Below are positions 1-8,335 of a stretch of DNA of 11,000 nt, piece after piece. A model generated the notes under the pieces. The model saw nothing but the letters and a program-made list of their open reading frames with translations. It searched no databases and was not told where the DNA came from. The DNA comes from Cristatella mucedo. Its lineage: Eukaryota > Bryozoa > Phylactolaemata > Cristatellidae. The translations under genes and the position numbers were made by a program. The first letter of the stretch is position 1. Each line of letters opens with the position of its first letter. The DNA lies in NCBI GenBank assembly GCA_009760855.2, contig WPIO01000012.1, forward strand, positions 1,581,501-1,592,500. Direction: 5' to 3'.

Positions 1-700
1 TGAGCATTTGGCTTTCTGATTGCTGTTGGAGCAACCAGGCATGGAGACAATTGTTTGCTTTGCTCCTGTTGATCTAGGCCTCTGTTTAGCTGCTCGTGTG
101 GCCGCACCATCCCCTCCTCCTACAGAATTGCTTGATCTTGATGATGCATGCTTGTCATGTCATGCACTGTACCTTCGGGTGGCCACTGCGCCTCCGGCTG
201 ACCCCTGTACCTCCTTTGCAGGAGGATGCTTTCTGGGCCGTGGTCATGCCACAGCCTGTTAGAGCCACCGAAAGTGGACATTAATTAAAAATGCATGCAT
301 TTGCATGATTCATTTCCACATACCTGGCCCGAACCATGCCCTGAATAATGAAAGTACCTTTGCCTGTAATGGAGAGCCACGGGGACATAAAGGTGATTAT
401 CCTGGAGAGAGTACCTAGAGCATAAGCAGTAGTGTGCAATCAATTAGTAGCCAACAGAGTGCATTTCGTCCAGTGGGGAGAATCTGTACGGTCCCCTGTT
501 GACTTTGGCCAACAGTCAAAAAGCCGAATAGCAAAGAAGTAGGAATAGAAAATTGCAGGAAATGATGTGGCCGACTCAGCAGCAGGAAATAAGATAGCAT
601 CTTTGGGTAGTGTAGGGGCCACAGAGTGAAAGCATCTGAAAATCACCAGTCACTAATGTGCAATGTTAAACGAAAGAACTATGGCAGCTAGCTTTGCAGG
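1..700. other. Unassigned stretch, no supported gene
   Basis: I see no protein family, RNA gene or repeat here. The longest plus-strand ORF (20-262, 80 codons) is Cys- and Pro-rich, matches no domain I know and has no splice context that would support it. Two short minus-strand ORFs at 415-646 overlap each other and resemble nothing. Short AT-rich palindromic bits such as the ATGCATGCAT run near 291-300 are not enough to name an element. Degraded repeats too old to recognise by eye remain possible. Confidence 0.5.
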
Positions 701-1683
701 AATAATAATATAATACTAATAATGCACTTAATAAAGCGTCCTCAGAGAACTTAATCTCTCTCTAGGCGCTTTACATTTGCTGCAAAGGGAATAGCAATTG
801 AATGGTGAGTAATATCATGCTTGATAAACAAACAAAGTGAATAACATGGTTAGGGGTGACATGCACAGGGTCAGCATGCAAATGTGGTTAGTGGCAGCGT
901 GCACAGTGTCAGCACGCATAAGCACATCAAGGACGAATCGCAGGGACCCACTAAATGCTGTCCTAAATAGGTGTGTTTTTAAATTCTTTTTAAATGTGGT
1001 CAGGTCAGGGGATGTTCTGACGCAGGTCGGGATGGAGTTCCAGGCTTTGGGAGCATACGAACTAAATGCACGGTCTCCAAAGGATTTGAGGTTTGTACGA
1101 GGTATTTCTAGACTGTTGGATTCCGAAAAGCGGGTGGTACGATGCTTGGCCTGATGGTGGAGTATATCTGAGAGATAGGCTGGAGCCAAAGAATGAAGTG
1201 AGCGATAAAACCTTGAAGTCAATCCGTTGCGTGACTGGTTGCCAGTGCAGGTCGGCGAGAAGTGGAGTAGTGGCAACTGCGACGCTCACGACAGACAAGC
1301 CTAGCTGCCGAGTTTTGCACCAGCTACAATCGCCTGATCGCACATGCTGGTAGGCCAGCGAGCAGTGAGTTGCAGAAGTCGAGACGGGATGTCACGAATG
1401 CATAGACCAACTTGGACGTGGTATCCTTATCTAAGCAAGCCCGAATTTTAGCAATGTTATGAAGGTGAAAATAGGCGGATTTGACTGTGGAGCTGATGTG
1501 GTCGTCTAACGAGAGGTCGCTTGGAATAGGACACCTAGATTTTGAGCTGAATCGGTTGTGTATGCTCTTGTTCTTGATAGGTTATGAACTGTGGCAGTGC
1601 AGCCTGACCATCTCTGAACCACTCTCCTGGGTGGCTAGCAGCAGATTTGGTGACCACGATAAGCGTCGACCTAACTTTAGCCG
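701..1683 (-). mobile_element. LINE A: 5'-truncated CR1/L2-type non-LTR retrotransposon, dead
   Basis: This is the 3' third of a reverse transcriptase, read on the minus strand and broken by frameshifts and stops. In order it gives NLGVLF (about 1535-1550), SLDDHISSTVKSAY (about 1475-1520), LVYAFVTSRLDFCNSLLAGLP (first part about 1385-1415, end near 1350), then VQNSAARLVC, LHWQPVTQRIDFKVLSLT (about 1205-1255), SLAPAYLSDILHH, LEIPRTNLKSFGDRAFSS, APKAWNSIP (1030-1056) and FKKNLKTHLFRTAF (about 955-995). These are the usual C-terminal landmarks of CR1/L2-like elements. A 3' UTR of about 180 bp follows. It ends in a stem-loop (733-772) and a degenerate ATT tail (701-724 on the plus strand as AAT repeats). 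The 153-codon minus ORF at 815-1276 covers only the last part and is not a separate gene. The assignment to non-LTR RT is very secure; the exact clade is inferred. Confidence 0.93.
733..772 (-). repeat. 3'-terminal stem-loop of LINE A
   Basis: On the minus strand the arms are AAAGCGCC and GGCGCTTT-like (one arm carries a single change, GACGC), with inner AGAGA/TCTCT pairing and a loop around GATTAAGT. It lies just before the ATT tail. The same module, nearly base for base, is at 2924-2963 on the plus strand. In LINEs of this kind the 3' end is what the reverse transcriptase recognises, so a template-recognition role is likely by family knowledge; it is not shown here. Confidence 0.8.
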
Positions 1684-2110
1684 TAATAATAATTGCACTG
1701 TAGCATTTTTATAGCATCGAAAGAAAGAGAAACCAAATATTGGTATATAAGCATCGCATGACCTGAAAAGGAAGTATATCAACTGTTAAACGATAATTGA
1801 CACGAACAATTGCAGCATACCTACGTAGATAACGGACCATTCATCCAGTGGAGCAAATGCTGTGAGGAACAGGCCGATTTTTACCTCCGCTTTAAGTGTC
1901 AAGTCACGGAATGTCGTAATGTTCAATCGGCAGAGGGTTCCAGGCTTTGGGTGCAAAGGAACTGAAGGCACTGGTATCGACATGATTTGAATTTGTTTAG
2001 AGACACATCTAAACGACCAAAGTCAGAGTAGCAGCTGATGCAAAGGGAATGCCACATTCGGGTAGGTACTGAGAGTGAAGGTCAGTAAGTGTGAGTGATG
2101 GGACTTGTAA
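1684..2110 (-). mobile_element. LINE B: second CR1/L2-type LINE 3' fragment, strongly decayed
   Basis: Read on the minus strand, 1930-1975 gives AFSSFAPKAWNPLP, the same block as SFGDRAFSSYAPKAWNSIP of LINE A. Upstream of it (about 1985-2060) is a weaker match to the preceding segment, with SAATLTLVV and a Lys-Ser/Arg region, containing stops and a frame change. The 3' end on the minus strand is GATGCTATAAAAATGCTACAG followed by ATTATTATTA (plus strand TAATAATAAT at 1684-1693). This agrees with the LINE tail consensus but has lost most of the stem-loop. The element is older or less constrained than A. Its 5' limit is uncertain and it may extend to about 2200. Confidence 0.8.
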
Positions 2111-2267
2111 GGACTATGGGTTAGATGCCTGAGAGGGGCGGCTGGGTGAGGATTGGTGAGAAAGAGTTGATGTAGTGTTGAAGTTGTACTGTCCACGACC
2201 CACAATCCAATTTGCCTAGGTTTGCACCATCCATTGATGTCTTATTGTGCAGGCAGCATGACGAGCA

Positions 2268-2621
<354 letters not shown>

Positions 2622-2639
2622 TATGGAAGTGTAGATGCT

Positions 2640-2999
2640 CGATGTAGCAGTTAAGTATCTCCCACTGGGCTACTAACAACTTGGCTAAAATTGGTACCCC
2701 TGAAGGTTAGGCTCGCGATGCTGACCGGAGTCCACCACGAGTCTCAAGGTGGAAGCCTAGGTGTTAGCAGGCCACTCAAGTCATGAGTGGCAGAGTTTCA
2801 GTAAGATTCGCAAACCTGTGGGATGCAGGCGGAGGTGCAAAACCTGTTGAACACCCTGTATGTACGAAGGAGCATGCAGCATGATGCTCAGGACTCCACC
2901 ACATCTCCCTTTGCAGCAAATGTAAAGCGCCTAGAGAGAGATTAAGTTCTCTGAGGGCGCTTTATTAACTGCATTATTATTATTATTATTATTATTATT
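2640..2999 (+). mobile_element. Short element with unidentified body and a LINE-type 3' tail (candidate SINE or LINE 3' UTR)
   Basis: The last 90 bp (about 2909-2999) match the minus-strand end of LINE A nearly base for base: CCCTTTGCAGCAAATGTAAA, then the stem-loop (2924-2963), then a tail with nine or so ATT units (2973-2999). The 260 bp before it (2640-2905) contain no RT C-terminus and do not match the LINE A 3' UTR, apart from loosely similar TGCAG-rich stretches. I see no clear tRNA A/B boxes in the body. It could be a non-autonomous passenger of the LINE, or the 3' UTR of a related LINE subfamily truncated after its ORF. The 5' limit is a guess, placed after the GA tract. Confidence 0.65.
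2924..2963 (+). repeat. 3'-terminal stem-loop of the 2640-2999 element
   Basis: Outer arms AAAGCGCC (2924-2931) and GGCGCTTT (2956-2963) are perfectly complementary over 8 bp. Inner arms AGAGA (2933-2937) and TCTCT (2948-2952) pair across a GATTAAGT-type loop. This is the best preserved of the tail hairpins in the window. Confidence 0.85.
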
Positions 3000-3004
3000 T
3001 AATA

Positions 3005-3730
3005 GCAACTCGCTTCAATGGCCCGAATGGCCCGATGACTGCAGCTGCTCGTGACAAGTACATTGGTGTTGTGCTTTACCAAGTGGGCCGAGGCCTATGC
3101 TAATTGCTACCCGGAGTCTGCAACAGTTGCTGAGCCGCTTGATATGATATCTTTTGTTGTTTTGGCTCACCTGTGGAATTAAATTGATCAATATAGCTAT
3201 TTTGGGTCGGCTGTATTTTCCAGAATATACCTCTACATCTCTTGCCGGATAGTATGGTTGGGCGCTATTGCTGCACACTGATGCAGGGTTTTGTAGTTTA
3301 CTCCAGTACAAAGCAGATATTAGCAGATATCTGTTTTACTACCGTTTATGATATGCTGCTCATTAGAGTGCTGAGTAAACCAGGTTGATATTGAGGAGAG
3401 AGCTGCAGTGATCAGTCGACCTGGTGATGAGAAGGCCACCTTATGAGCACCCTGCCGCTTGTGTTCCAGACTATGTGCATGACATGCAGCGATGGCTTTT
3501 AGACATTCATGAACAAGTTAGGGAAATTTTGACGTTTCTGCTGACGATACAAAGCAGCAAGCTAATTTGAAAGCCTGTCAGGTGAATGAGGAGAGCTTTT
3601 TAACGACTAGGAAAGCACATCTTTTGAGACCCAAGGTGGTCCTTAGTTATTTAAAAAGGTCCTGTCGGTTTGATCTTCCATGTTTGTTCTGAACTACATA
3701 AGCAACCTAAAATCCTGCTAAAAAAATCGC
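3005..3730 (+). pseudogene. Ty3/Gypsy LTR-retrotransposon integrase remnant
   Basis: A frameshifted reading shows Gypsy integrase core and C-terminal landmarks. First comes GPMTAAARDKYIGVV (about 3033-3075), equivalent to the usual G-P-x-P...GNKYILVV block. Then, in another frame, FTKWAEAYA (3075-3101), with ATVAEPL shortly after and a degraded match to the F-C-R-F-G-V-P...HSDQG region (about 3150-3230). Further on, YVHDMQRWLLDIHEQVRE (about 3472-3525) resembles the helical region after the catalytic core. TTRKAHLLRPKVVLSYL (about 3603-3655) resembles the C-terminal basic region. Stops and frameshifts are frequent, and no LTRs, RT or gag were recognised nearby. The first Asp of the DDE triad is not preserved. 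The class is well supported; the end near 3730 is approximate. Confidence 0.8.
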
Positions 3731-3839
3731 TTGTGGAAGTATAACATGGTATTGGTACGACAGCATCTAGGTCATCATCATCGTCAGTAAGAGTGGTATC
3801 GTTGACATCAACTGAACCGTCTTTTCATTGCCTTCTCAA

Positions 3840-4386
3840 AATCACTCATCCACAGGGAACCGACCAGGCATGACAAAAGGCAACTCATCGACCTATACTG
3901 GCTCACTTTCATGCATGCACCATATCAACTTACAGGTTTTGTCACTCACTTTTAGGTTCCTTCATTCTCTCTTGCTCCAGCATACCTATCGGAAAATACT
4001 TCTTATTAAGCTTCTCATCGTATCACTTGCTCTTCTGATTTAAGTCGTTCAGCAATTCCTCTAAAACCTCAAATTTTTTGGAGACATACCTTCAATCGCA
4101 TGCTCCCATAGCCTGGAACTCACCTCCGACTTTGGTCACGACATCATTGACGGCATTTTAGAAAGAAGCTAAAAACCACCTGTTGAATTGGCTATGTCCG
4201 CATGATTTGTTCTATATTTGCTTAAGCATGCTGCAGTTGCACATGTTATCACTAATTAATCGACGTGCTTCCTCTTCTGTTCCTTTACTGCAAGTAGATG
4301 GAACCATATGTTAAGTGCCTAGAAAGTGATGAAGTTCTCTTAGATTACTGTGCACATGTTTTATTATTGTTACATATTATTATGAG
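3840..4386 (+). mobile_element. LINE E: third CR1/L2-type LINE 3' fragment, plus strand
   Basis: Around 3885-3955 the sequence reads IDLYWLTFMHAPYQL...TGFVTHF, which lines up with LHWQPVTQRIDFKVLSLT of LINE A. Next come SLAPAYLSEN (frame change, about 3970-3995), SSDLSRSAIPLKPQIFW, FNRMLP-PGTHLRL (equivalent to the APKAWNSIP block, about 4095-4130) and FRKKLKTTCLNW (about 4155-4190). The 3' UTR ends with a half-decayed stem-loop (AAGTGCCTAGAAAGTGATGA from 4313, with GTTCTCT following) and an ATT-type tail (4361-4384). It is older than LINE A. The 71-codon ORF at 3828-4043 is an accidental reading of it. Confidence 0.88.
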
Positions 4387-4533
4387 GTTGGACGTAAGTC
4401 AGCTTAGATTGATGATTGATTCACGTGTTGCAAGCTCATGTAAATAGTAGAGCCACAACCGAGGTGCGATGGATATAACAAAGGAAAACCAGAACATTGC
4501 AGCCATGCTTATTTGTCAGTCATATTTATAAAG

Positions 4534-4656
4534 CAGCAGAAGACCCTTGCAACTATCACCACCACTGTATTGGATTGGGCAATACAAGATTGCCCACTGG
4601 AGGACTCGAACCCACGACCTGGGTTGTGAAGAGCAAAAACCTTACCCCTGGGCCTG
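4534..4656 (-). mobile_element. tRNA-derived SINE, family 1, copy 1
   Basis: On the minus strand it begins with an A-box-like GGCCCAGGGGTAAGG (about 4639-4653), a tRNA-like anticodon region, and a perfect B box GGTTCGAGTCC (plus 4602-4612). The tRNA-like part ends in CAGTGGGCA. A hairpin follows, GGGCAAT-CTTGT-ATTGCCC (plus 4577-4595), then a body ending in GGTCTTCTGCTG. Copy 2 at 6756-6873 aligns along its whole length and fixes the 3' limit at 4534. There is no 3' acceptor strand complementary to the 5' end, so this is a SINE and not a tRNA gene. The surrounding ORF (4547-4924) has no meaning. Confidence 0.88.
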
Positions 4657-4672
4657 CATGATGGTCAGGTCG

Positions 4673-4788
4673 CCCTGCTCAAGTCATCAACTTCCCATAC
4701 AAGAGCTTGGTGGCTGCAGTGCATGTAGAGCCCTGCTCAAGTCATCAACTTCCCATTCAAGAGCTCGGTGTCTGCAGTGCATGTGTAG
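4673..4788. repeat. 58-bp tandem duplication
   Basis: Two adjacent units (4673-4730 and 4731-4788) start with CCCTGCTCAAGTCATCAACT and continue through a GCTYGGTGKCTGCAGTGCATG stretch. They differ at about three single bases plus a small change at the unit end (GTAGAG against GTGTAG). The duplication begins 16 bp beyond the 5' end of SINE copy 1. No coding or regulatory role is visible. Confidence 0.95.
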
Positions 4789-5430
4789 CATGCACGAGAA
4801 TTGGAGTGGCTGTATGAGTACCCACTTAACGTCTACTGTGTCGGCACACTGGTCTCAGGCAACAGTGCTGTTTGGTTATCAGGATGTCTTTGGGCTGCGT
4901 TTCGCTATGGCCGTGTCAACTTGATAGGCACATATGTTCAAGCTTGAGCTACAAGGTGCACACACATTGTTGGCAACCTCTTTAGATCACTGAATAATAA
5001 CTTTTCTAGTGGCAGTTGAGCAATGGTGATTTCGTGCAATTAACATTAGTATTTATTAGGGTTTGTTGGTGATGACGATACAGGCAGTAGAGAGGTCAGT
5101 TCTTAGTCCTCAGCAAGGCTCTCAATCATACGCTCTGTTATTCTTTGAGTTGGTGCGATGGTCGCAGTTTTAGATCTAACGATGTTAAAATGAGACAAGT
5201 CCTTCGTCTCGGTAGCAATGGTGGTCTTGACACCGCAGCCACAAGCTTCTGGCCAAGGTAGAACTACCGACGGTGCTTATCAGCTATTAAATGGATGGCA
5301 ACAAGGCGATGCTAAGCTCGTGATGGAAATGGTTCTATTTAGTCGTGATGACTCAACTCTACATGCCGGATGGAAGACCACAGCTCAGATGACATGGCCC
5401 AAGGTGCTTGGGAGCTAATTTACACCTTAT
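4789..5430. other. Unassigned stretch
   Basis: No domain, RNA gene or clear repeat is visible. Short ORFs (for example 5218-5418, 66 codons) match nothing known. Because the segment leads directly into a LINE-type 3' tail at 5433-5497, part of it (perhaps 5050-5430) may be the body of another non-autonomous element or a very old LINE 3' UTR. Its sequence does not resemble the bodies at 780-950 or 2640-2905. Confidence 0.4.
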
Positions 5431-5432
5431 GT

Positions 5433-5497
5433 TAAGTGCCTAAAGCGAGACTTAGTTTTCTTTAGCCAATATAAAAATATATTAGTATTGCTATTAA
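5433..5497 (+). mobile_element. Isolated LINE-type 3' tail fossil
   Basis: TAAGTGCCTAAAGCGAGACT then TAGTTTTCTTTAGCCAATAT align in order with the stem-loop module AAAGCGCCTAGAGAGAGATT and AAGTTCTCTGAGGGCGCTTT. The segment ends in ATATTAGTATTGCTATTA, a decayed ATT tail. It shares TATGTTAAGTGCCT with the tail of LINE E. The pairing arms are largely lost. What lies upstream is not recognisable. Confidence 0.65.
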
Positions 5498-6285
5498 ATT
5501 CTCTGTCAGGCTTGCTGCTTCTAGTTGCACTAGGTCGGGCACGGCTTTTCAAAGAAGAAGTAATTCATTGCCCTGTGAGTATGACAGTTTAGCTTGGCTT
5601 ATGGTGGTGAAGCAGAGACAGAGTATGGGCAGTGCAAGATTATTAAGCTCACGAGCAACTCGATATTATTAAAAAAATATGGAAACCGTAAAAAAATATC
5701 TCAAGGGACCTGATTTATGACCCCCTACCTGGATTGCGATATGGGGATGTGAAACAATGCAAACCGAAGAGTCTAGTCAATAGAATAGATGCTGCACGAT
5801 TGGACTTATCATCTGGAGAGATGGGCCCTATTGCCGGTTGCTGTCATTTGCTTGTTTCAATTCCACCTGAGTAGCCTTTGGTAACAACTGCAATATACAC
5901 TGAGCTCTATAAGTCTATACAGCACCTCGCCCAGCGATCTGAGTTTGGTTGTTGCTAATGCTGTATTCGAGTTATCATTGCGCATAACTAATTACTAATT
6001 TGTAACTATCTATCAATTTTGATCTTAATCAGTTTGCTAAGTTTGGCTTAGTGAGTAATTGCATTTGCCAGCAACCGAGTCCATCTTCCCGTGTGAACAG
6101 ATAGGAAGGTGTGGTCACGTAACCATCACACGGCCGCCGCTGCCCCTTTTTGAAGGCCATCCAGCAGAGCCTATTTTTTATCCCATCGTGTCATCGACGA
6201 TGCCTTATCTAATTGTGAGTTAAGTTATGCTGATTCCTCCTTGACCTGTAGGGGCCAGCCATATTGATGCTTGGTAGCACCACAC
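5498..6285. other. Unassigned stretch upstream of the Tc1-like element
   Basis: Mostly AT-rich DNA without ORFs or recognisable domains. The 5' terminal inverted repeat of the Tc1-like element should lie here, but I could not find a partner for the 3' end sequence at 7506-7540. It may be lost by truncation or mutation. A similar short string, CTTTTTGAAGG, occurs at 6146 and 6304; I attach no meaning to it. Confidence 0.4.
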
Positions 6286-6748
6286 CATGCCGATAGTTGC
6301 ACAGCTTTTTGAAGGAGCAAGAACGATGCTGATGTCACTCTACAGAGTTGGCGATTCATAACCGAGAAATCGCAAGGGCTGAAGATTTCAGAGGGCACTG
6401 TTGGGAATATTATTAAGAAACGTGTAGACTAGGTTAGTACAGAGGCACTGCTGCACACAGGTCGCCCTCGACTCCGAGGACCAGAACTGTCAGAGTCTCT
6501 GCCAAGCCACCGGACCAGTCCTAAGCCAAATTACCCTGAGTAGATGGCTTAAAGAACAATGATTGAACGTAAAGGTGGTCAAGTACAAGCTATTGTTGGC
6601 TATCCAACACAAAAAAGCAAGGCTAGATTTTGCTTGCCAGCCAAAACCAGCACTGAACAGCTGCACAGTAGAGCAGTCCTGTGGGCCGATGAGTCCAGAT
6701 TCAACCTCTCTGGCTTCGATAAAAATATTAGCTGATTTAAAAGCCTCG

Positions 6749-6880
6749 AGCATATCGGCAGAAGAGCCTTAGTGGCTATCACAACCGCTTGCTGTTGGCA
6801 ATGAAAGATTGCCCACTGCAGGATTCGAACTCACGACCTCGGTTGCGAAGAGCAAGCACTAGCAAATGAGTGAAGCATAT
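6749..6880. repeat. 7-bp target-site duplication around SINE copy 2
   Basis: AGCATAT occurs at 6749-6755 and again at 6874-6880, immediately outside the SINE. Removing the SINE and one AGCATAT leaves a spacing between the WADESRF and TVKVGSGSVM blocks close to what Tc1-like transposases normally show. This supports a true insertion into the transposon. Confidence 0.8.
6756..6873 (-). mobile_element. tRNA-derived SINE, family 1, copy 2, inserted in the Tc1-like element
   Basis: Minus strand, 118 bp. The A-box-like CTCATTTGCTAGTGCT is followed by GCTCTTCGCAACCGAGGTCG, a B-box-like AGTTCGAATCC (plus 6821-6831), the CAGTGGGCA junction, the hairpin GGCAAT-CTTTC-ATTGCC (plus 6797-6813) and a 3' end GGCTCTTCTGCCG. 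Its end coincides with the point where similarity to copy 1 stops, and both sides carry the AGCATAT direct repeat. The SINE is younger than the Tc1-like element it split. Confidence 0.92.
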
Positions 6881-7505
6881 TGATACGTGATGGTTGTCTG
6901 CAAAAGACCGTGAAAGTCGGTAGTGGAAGTGTAATGTAATTTTTGGGGTTGCTTCTCAACTTACGAAGTTGTACAGCTGCACAGACTCAATGACTCAATG
7001 CATCGTGAATCAGAATGTCTACCTGGACGTCGAGCAGAATGTTGGCTTGCCATCTGCTTATGCACTTCATTGGCGCAATATCTGTTGGCAGCATAATGCC
7101 GAAGCGTACTGCTGTGGCCGTTAGAGGTTTTCTCGGACCCCCAAACTATGGACATCAACCCAATAGAACATATGTGGGATAAAGTCGACCACACTGTGAG
7201 GTTCAGAGTTCTGCTGAACACGGAACTCAATGAGGTCCCATAGGTTTTGAAGTATTGCTGCACGTCAGTTCTTCCAGAATCTATCCAGAAGGTGGAGTCA
7301 ATGCCGAGCCGATTTCGAGTAGCTATAAAAAATCATGGAGATTCGACAAGCTATTAGTTGTACCCAATAAATTACATATAGTTAAATAATTTAATAAATA
7401 AATTACATATTTCTTAGCTTTTCTGCATAATAAAACTGCAACAGCATTATATCTGATCTAGTTGTTGTGTGTTAAATACCATAGTATGCTGTTAGGAGGT
7501 GCGTA

Positions 7506-7540
7506 TAAACTTTTGGAGGGTGTTGTACTGTCAATTCTTG
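7506..7540. repeat. 3' terminal inverted repeat of the Tc1-like element
   Basis: Read inward on the minus strand, the end is CAGTACAACACCCTCCAAAA followed by GTTTATACGC. The CAGT start and the CAAAAGTTTA-type core are typical of Tc1-like termini, and the position 150-190 bp after the transposase stop is as expected. The outside flank is TC rather than the usual TA target dinucleotide, presumably mutated. No matching 5' copy was found. Confidence 0.6.
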
Positions 7541-8335
7541 GCACATTTGCTAGAGTTGTGTTCTTTGCTGTGCTGCTCATGCCTATTTACAATCTGCCAT
7601 TGCTCTTGATATAGCCAGCCTCCCCAAACGTCTACTGTGTATCACGGGTGGCGGCAGTCTGCCCCGTATGTGCCGTTGCTTGGTAAGCATGAGGGAATCC
7701 TGTCATTTTTTACTCTGGGCTGGTCCAGCAGTCGGACAGACTGCTGGATCGAAGCTGCCGTGACCGGAAGCACAGTAAGGCAGAAAGTGAGCTGTGCAGA
7801 GCAAGCTCAGCCACATTGTGCCACTCTCCTGTGTGTATTGTGTGCTTGCATGGGTCTACTCATGCTGTGCCTGTCCTTTATGCAGAGCTGACGGTCTGTG
7901 AAAGGAGAGCCCCCCTCGAGGCCGCCAATCCAGAAGATATCAGGCTCACTCACAGCCGGCTCTGACTCACTCACTCACTCCAGTTAGGCAGATCCGGTGG
8001 AAGGGGGCTTCTCTGCACGTTCGACTGGTTCAACGATTCGCATAGATTAGCCGAATTCGAGGTCACTTCCATACGGGTTTGCTTGCTTGCCGGTTTAGGC
8101 AGGGTGTTTGCCCGATGATAGGTTGGGCAGAAATGAATTCGTTTCTTCATTTCCTGCCAACTCGGCAACGCTGAGCTTGAGCCGCCTGCAGTTTGAAGGT
8201 CGCTTAACAATAACGGTGATAAGAATAATCCTATTGTTAAGTTTTTTGTTTTGCCCCAAAAGAACCATAGCCTTTATCCAGGTCCTTTACGACTAGCTGT
8301 AAGGGAAGCAATAGCCATGAGTTTATCGACATTGC
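7541..8335. other. Unassigned stretch with a short perfect hairpin
   Basis: No domain is recognised. The 84-codon ORF at 7637-7891 is Cys-rich with a hydrophobic C-terminal run (LLCVLCACMGLLMLCLSF), but nothing else supports a gene. A stem-loop at 7722-7750 (GGTCCAGCAGTC, loop GGACA, GACTGCTGGATC) pairs over 12 bp with one G-T wobble. A brief CACT repeat lies at 7967-7980. Confidence 0.4.

Larger units (their letters stand above)
6290..7357 (+). pseudogene. Tc1/mariner-type transposase, inactivated and interrupted by a SINE
   Basis: Frames change several times, but landmarks follow the order of a Tc1-like DDE transposase of about 340 residues. They are a helix-turn-helix segment KISEGTVGNIIKKR (6382-6423), a GRPR motif (6460-6471), KARLDFA, and WADESRFNLSGFDK (6682-6723) with the first catalytic Asp at 6688-6690. 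After the SINE come CLQKTVKVGSGSVM (about 6891-6932), CTDSMTQCI, WQHNA (near 7094-7108), where the family usually has Q-D-N-A so the second Asp is now His, a frame-shifted RTAVAVRGFLG, and DINPIEHMWD (7151-7180) with the catalytic Glu at 7166-7168. The end is SIQKVESMPSRFRVAIK...GDSTSY and a stop at 7355-7357. In-frame stops and frameshifts make it clearly dead. It acted in DNA cut-and-paste transposition by family knowledge. Confidence 0.93.

Noticed and set aside
837-1154. Plus-strand ORFs over LINE A
   Set aside because: They are shadows of the minus-strand reverse transcriptase C-terminus.
4596-4656. A tRNA gene on the minus strand
   Set aside because: There is no acceptor pairing, and the same unit recurs at 6756-6873 with target-site duplications, so it is a SINE.
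4673-4788. CRISPR array
   Set aside because: Only two adjoining units without spacers, in eukaryotic DNA.
6140-6315. CTTTTTGAAGG repeats as the lost Tc1 terminus
   Set aside because: The two strings are direct, 11 bp long, and do not match the 3' terminal sequence.
7637-7891. Small Cys-rich membrane or secreted protein
   Set aside because: Only an 84-codon ORF with a hydrophobic stretch; no known family, no splice or promoter context, and ORFs of this length arise by chance.
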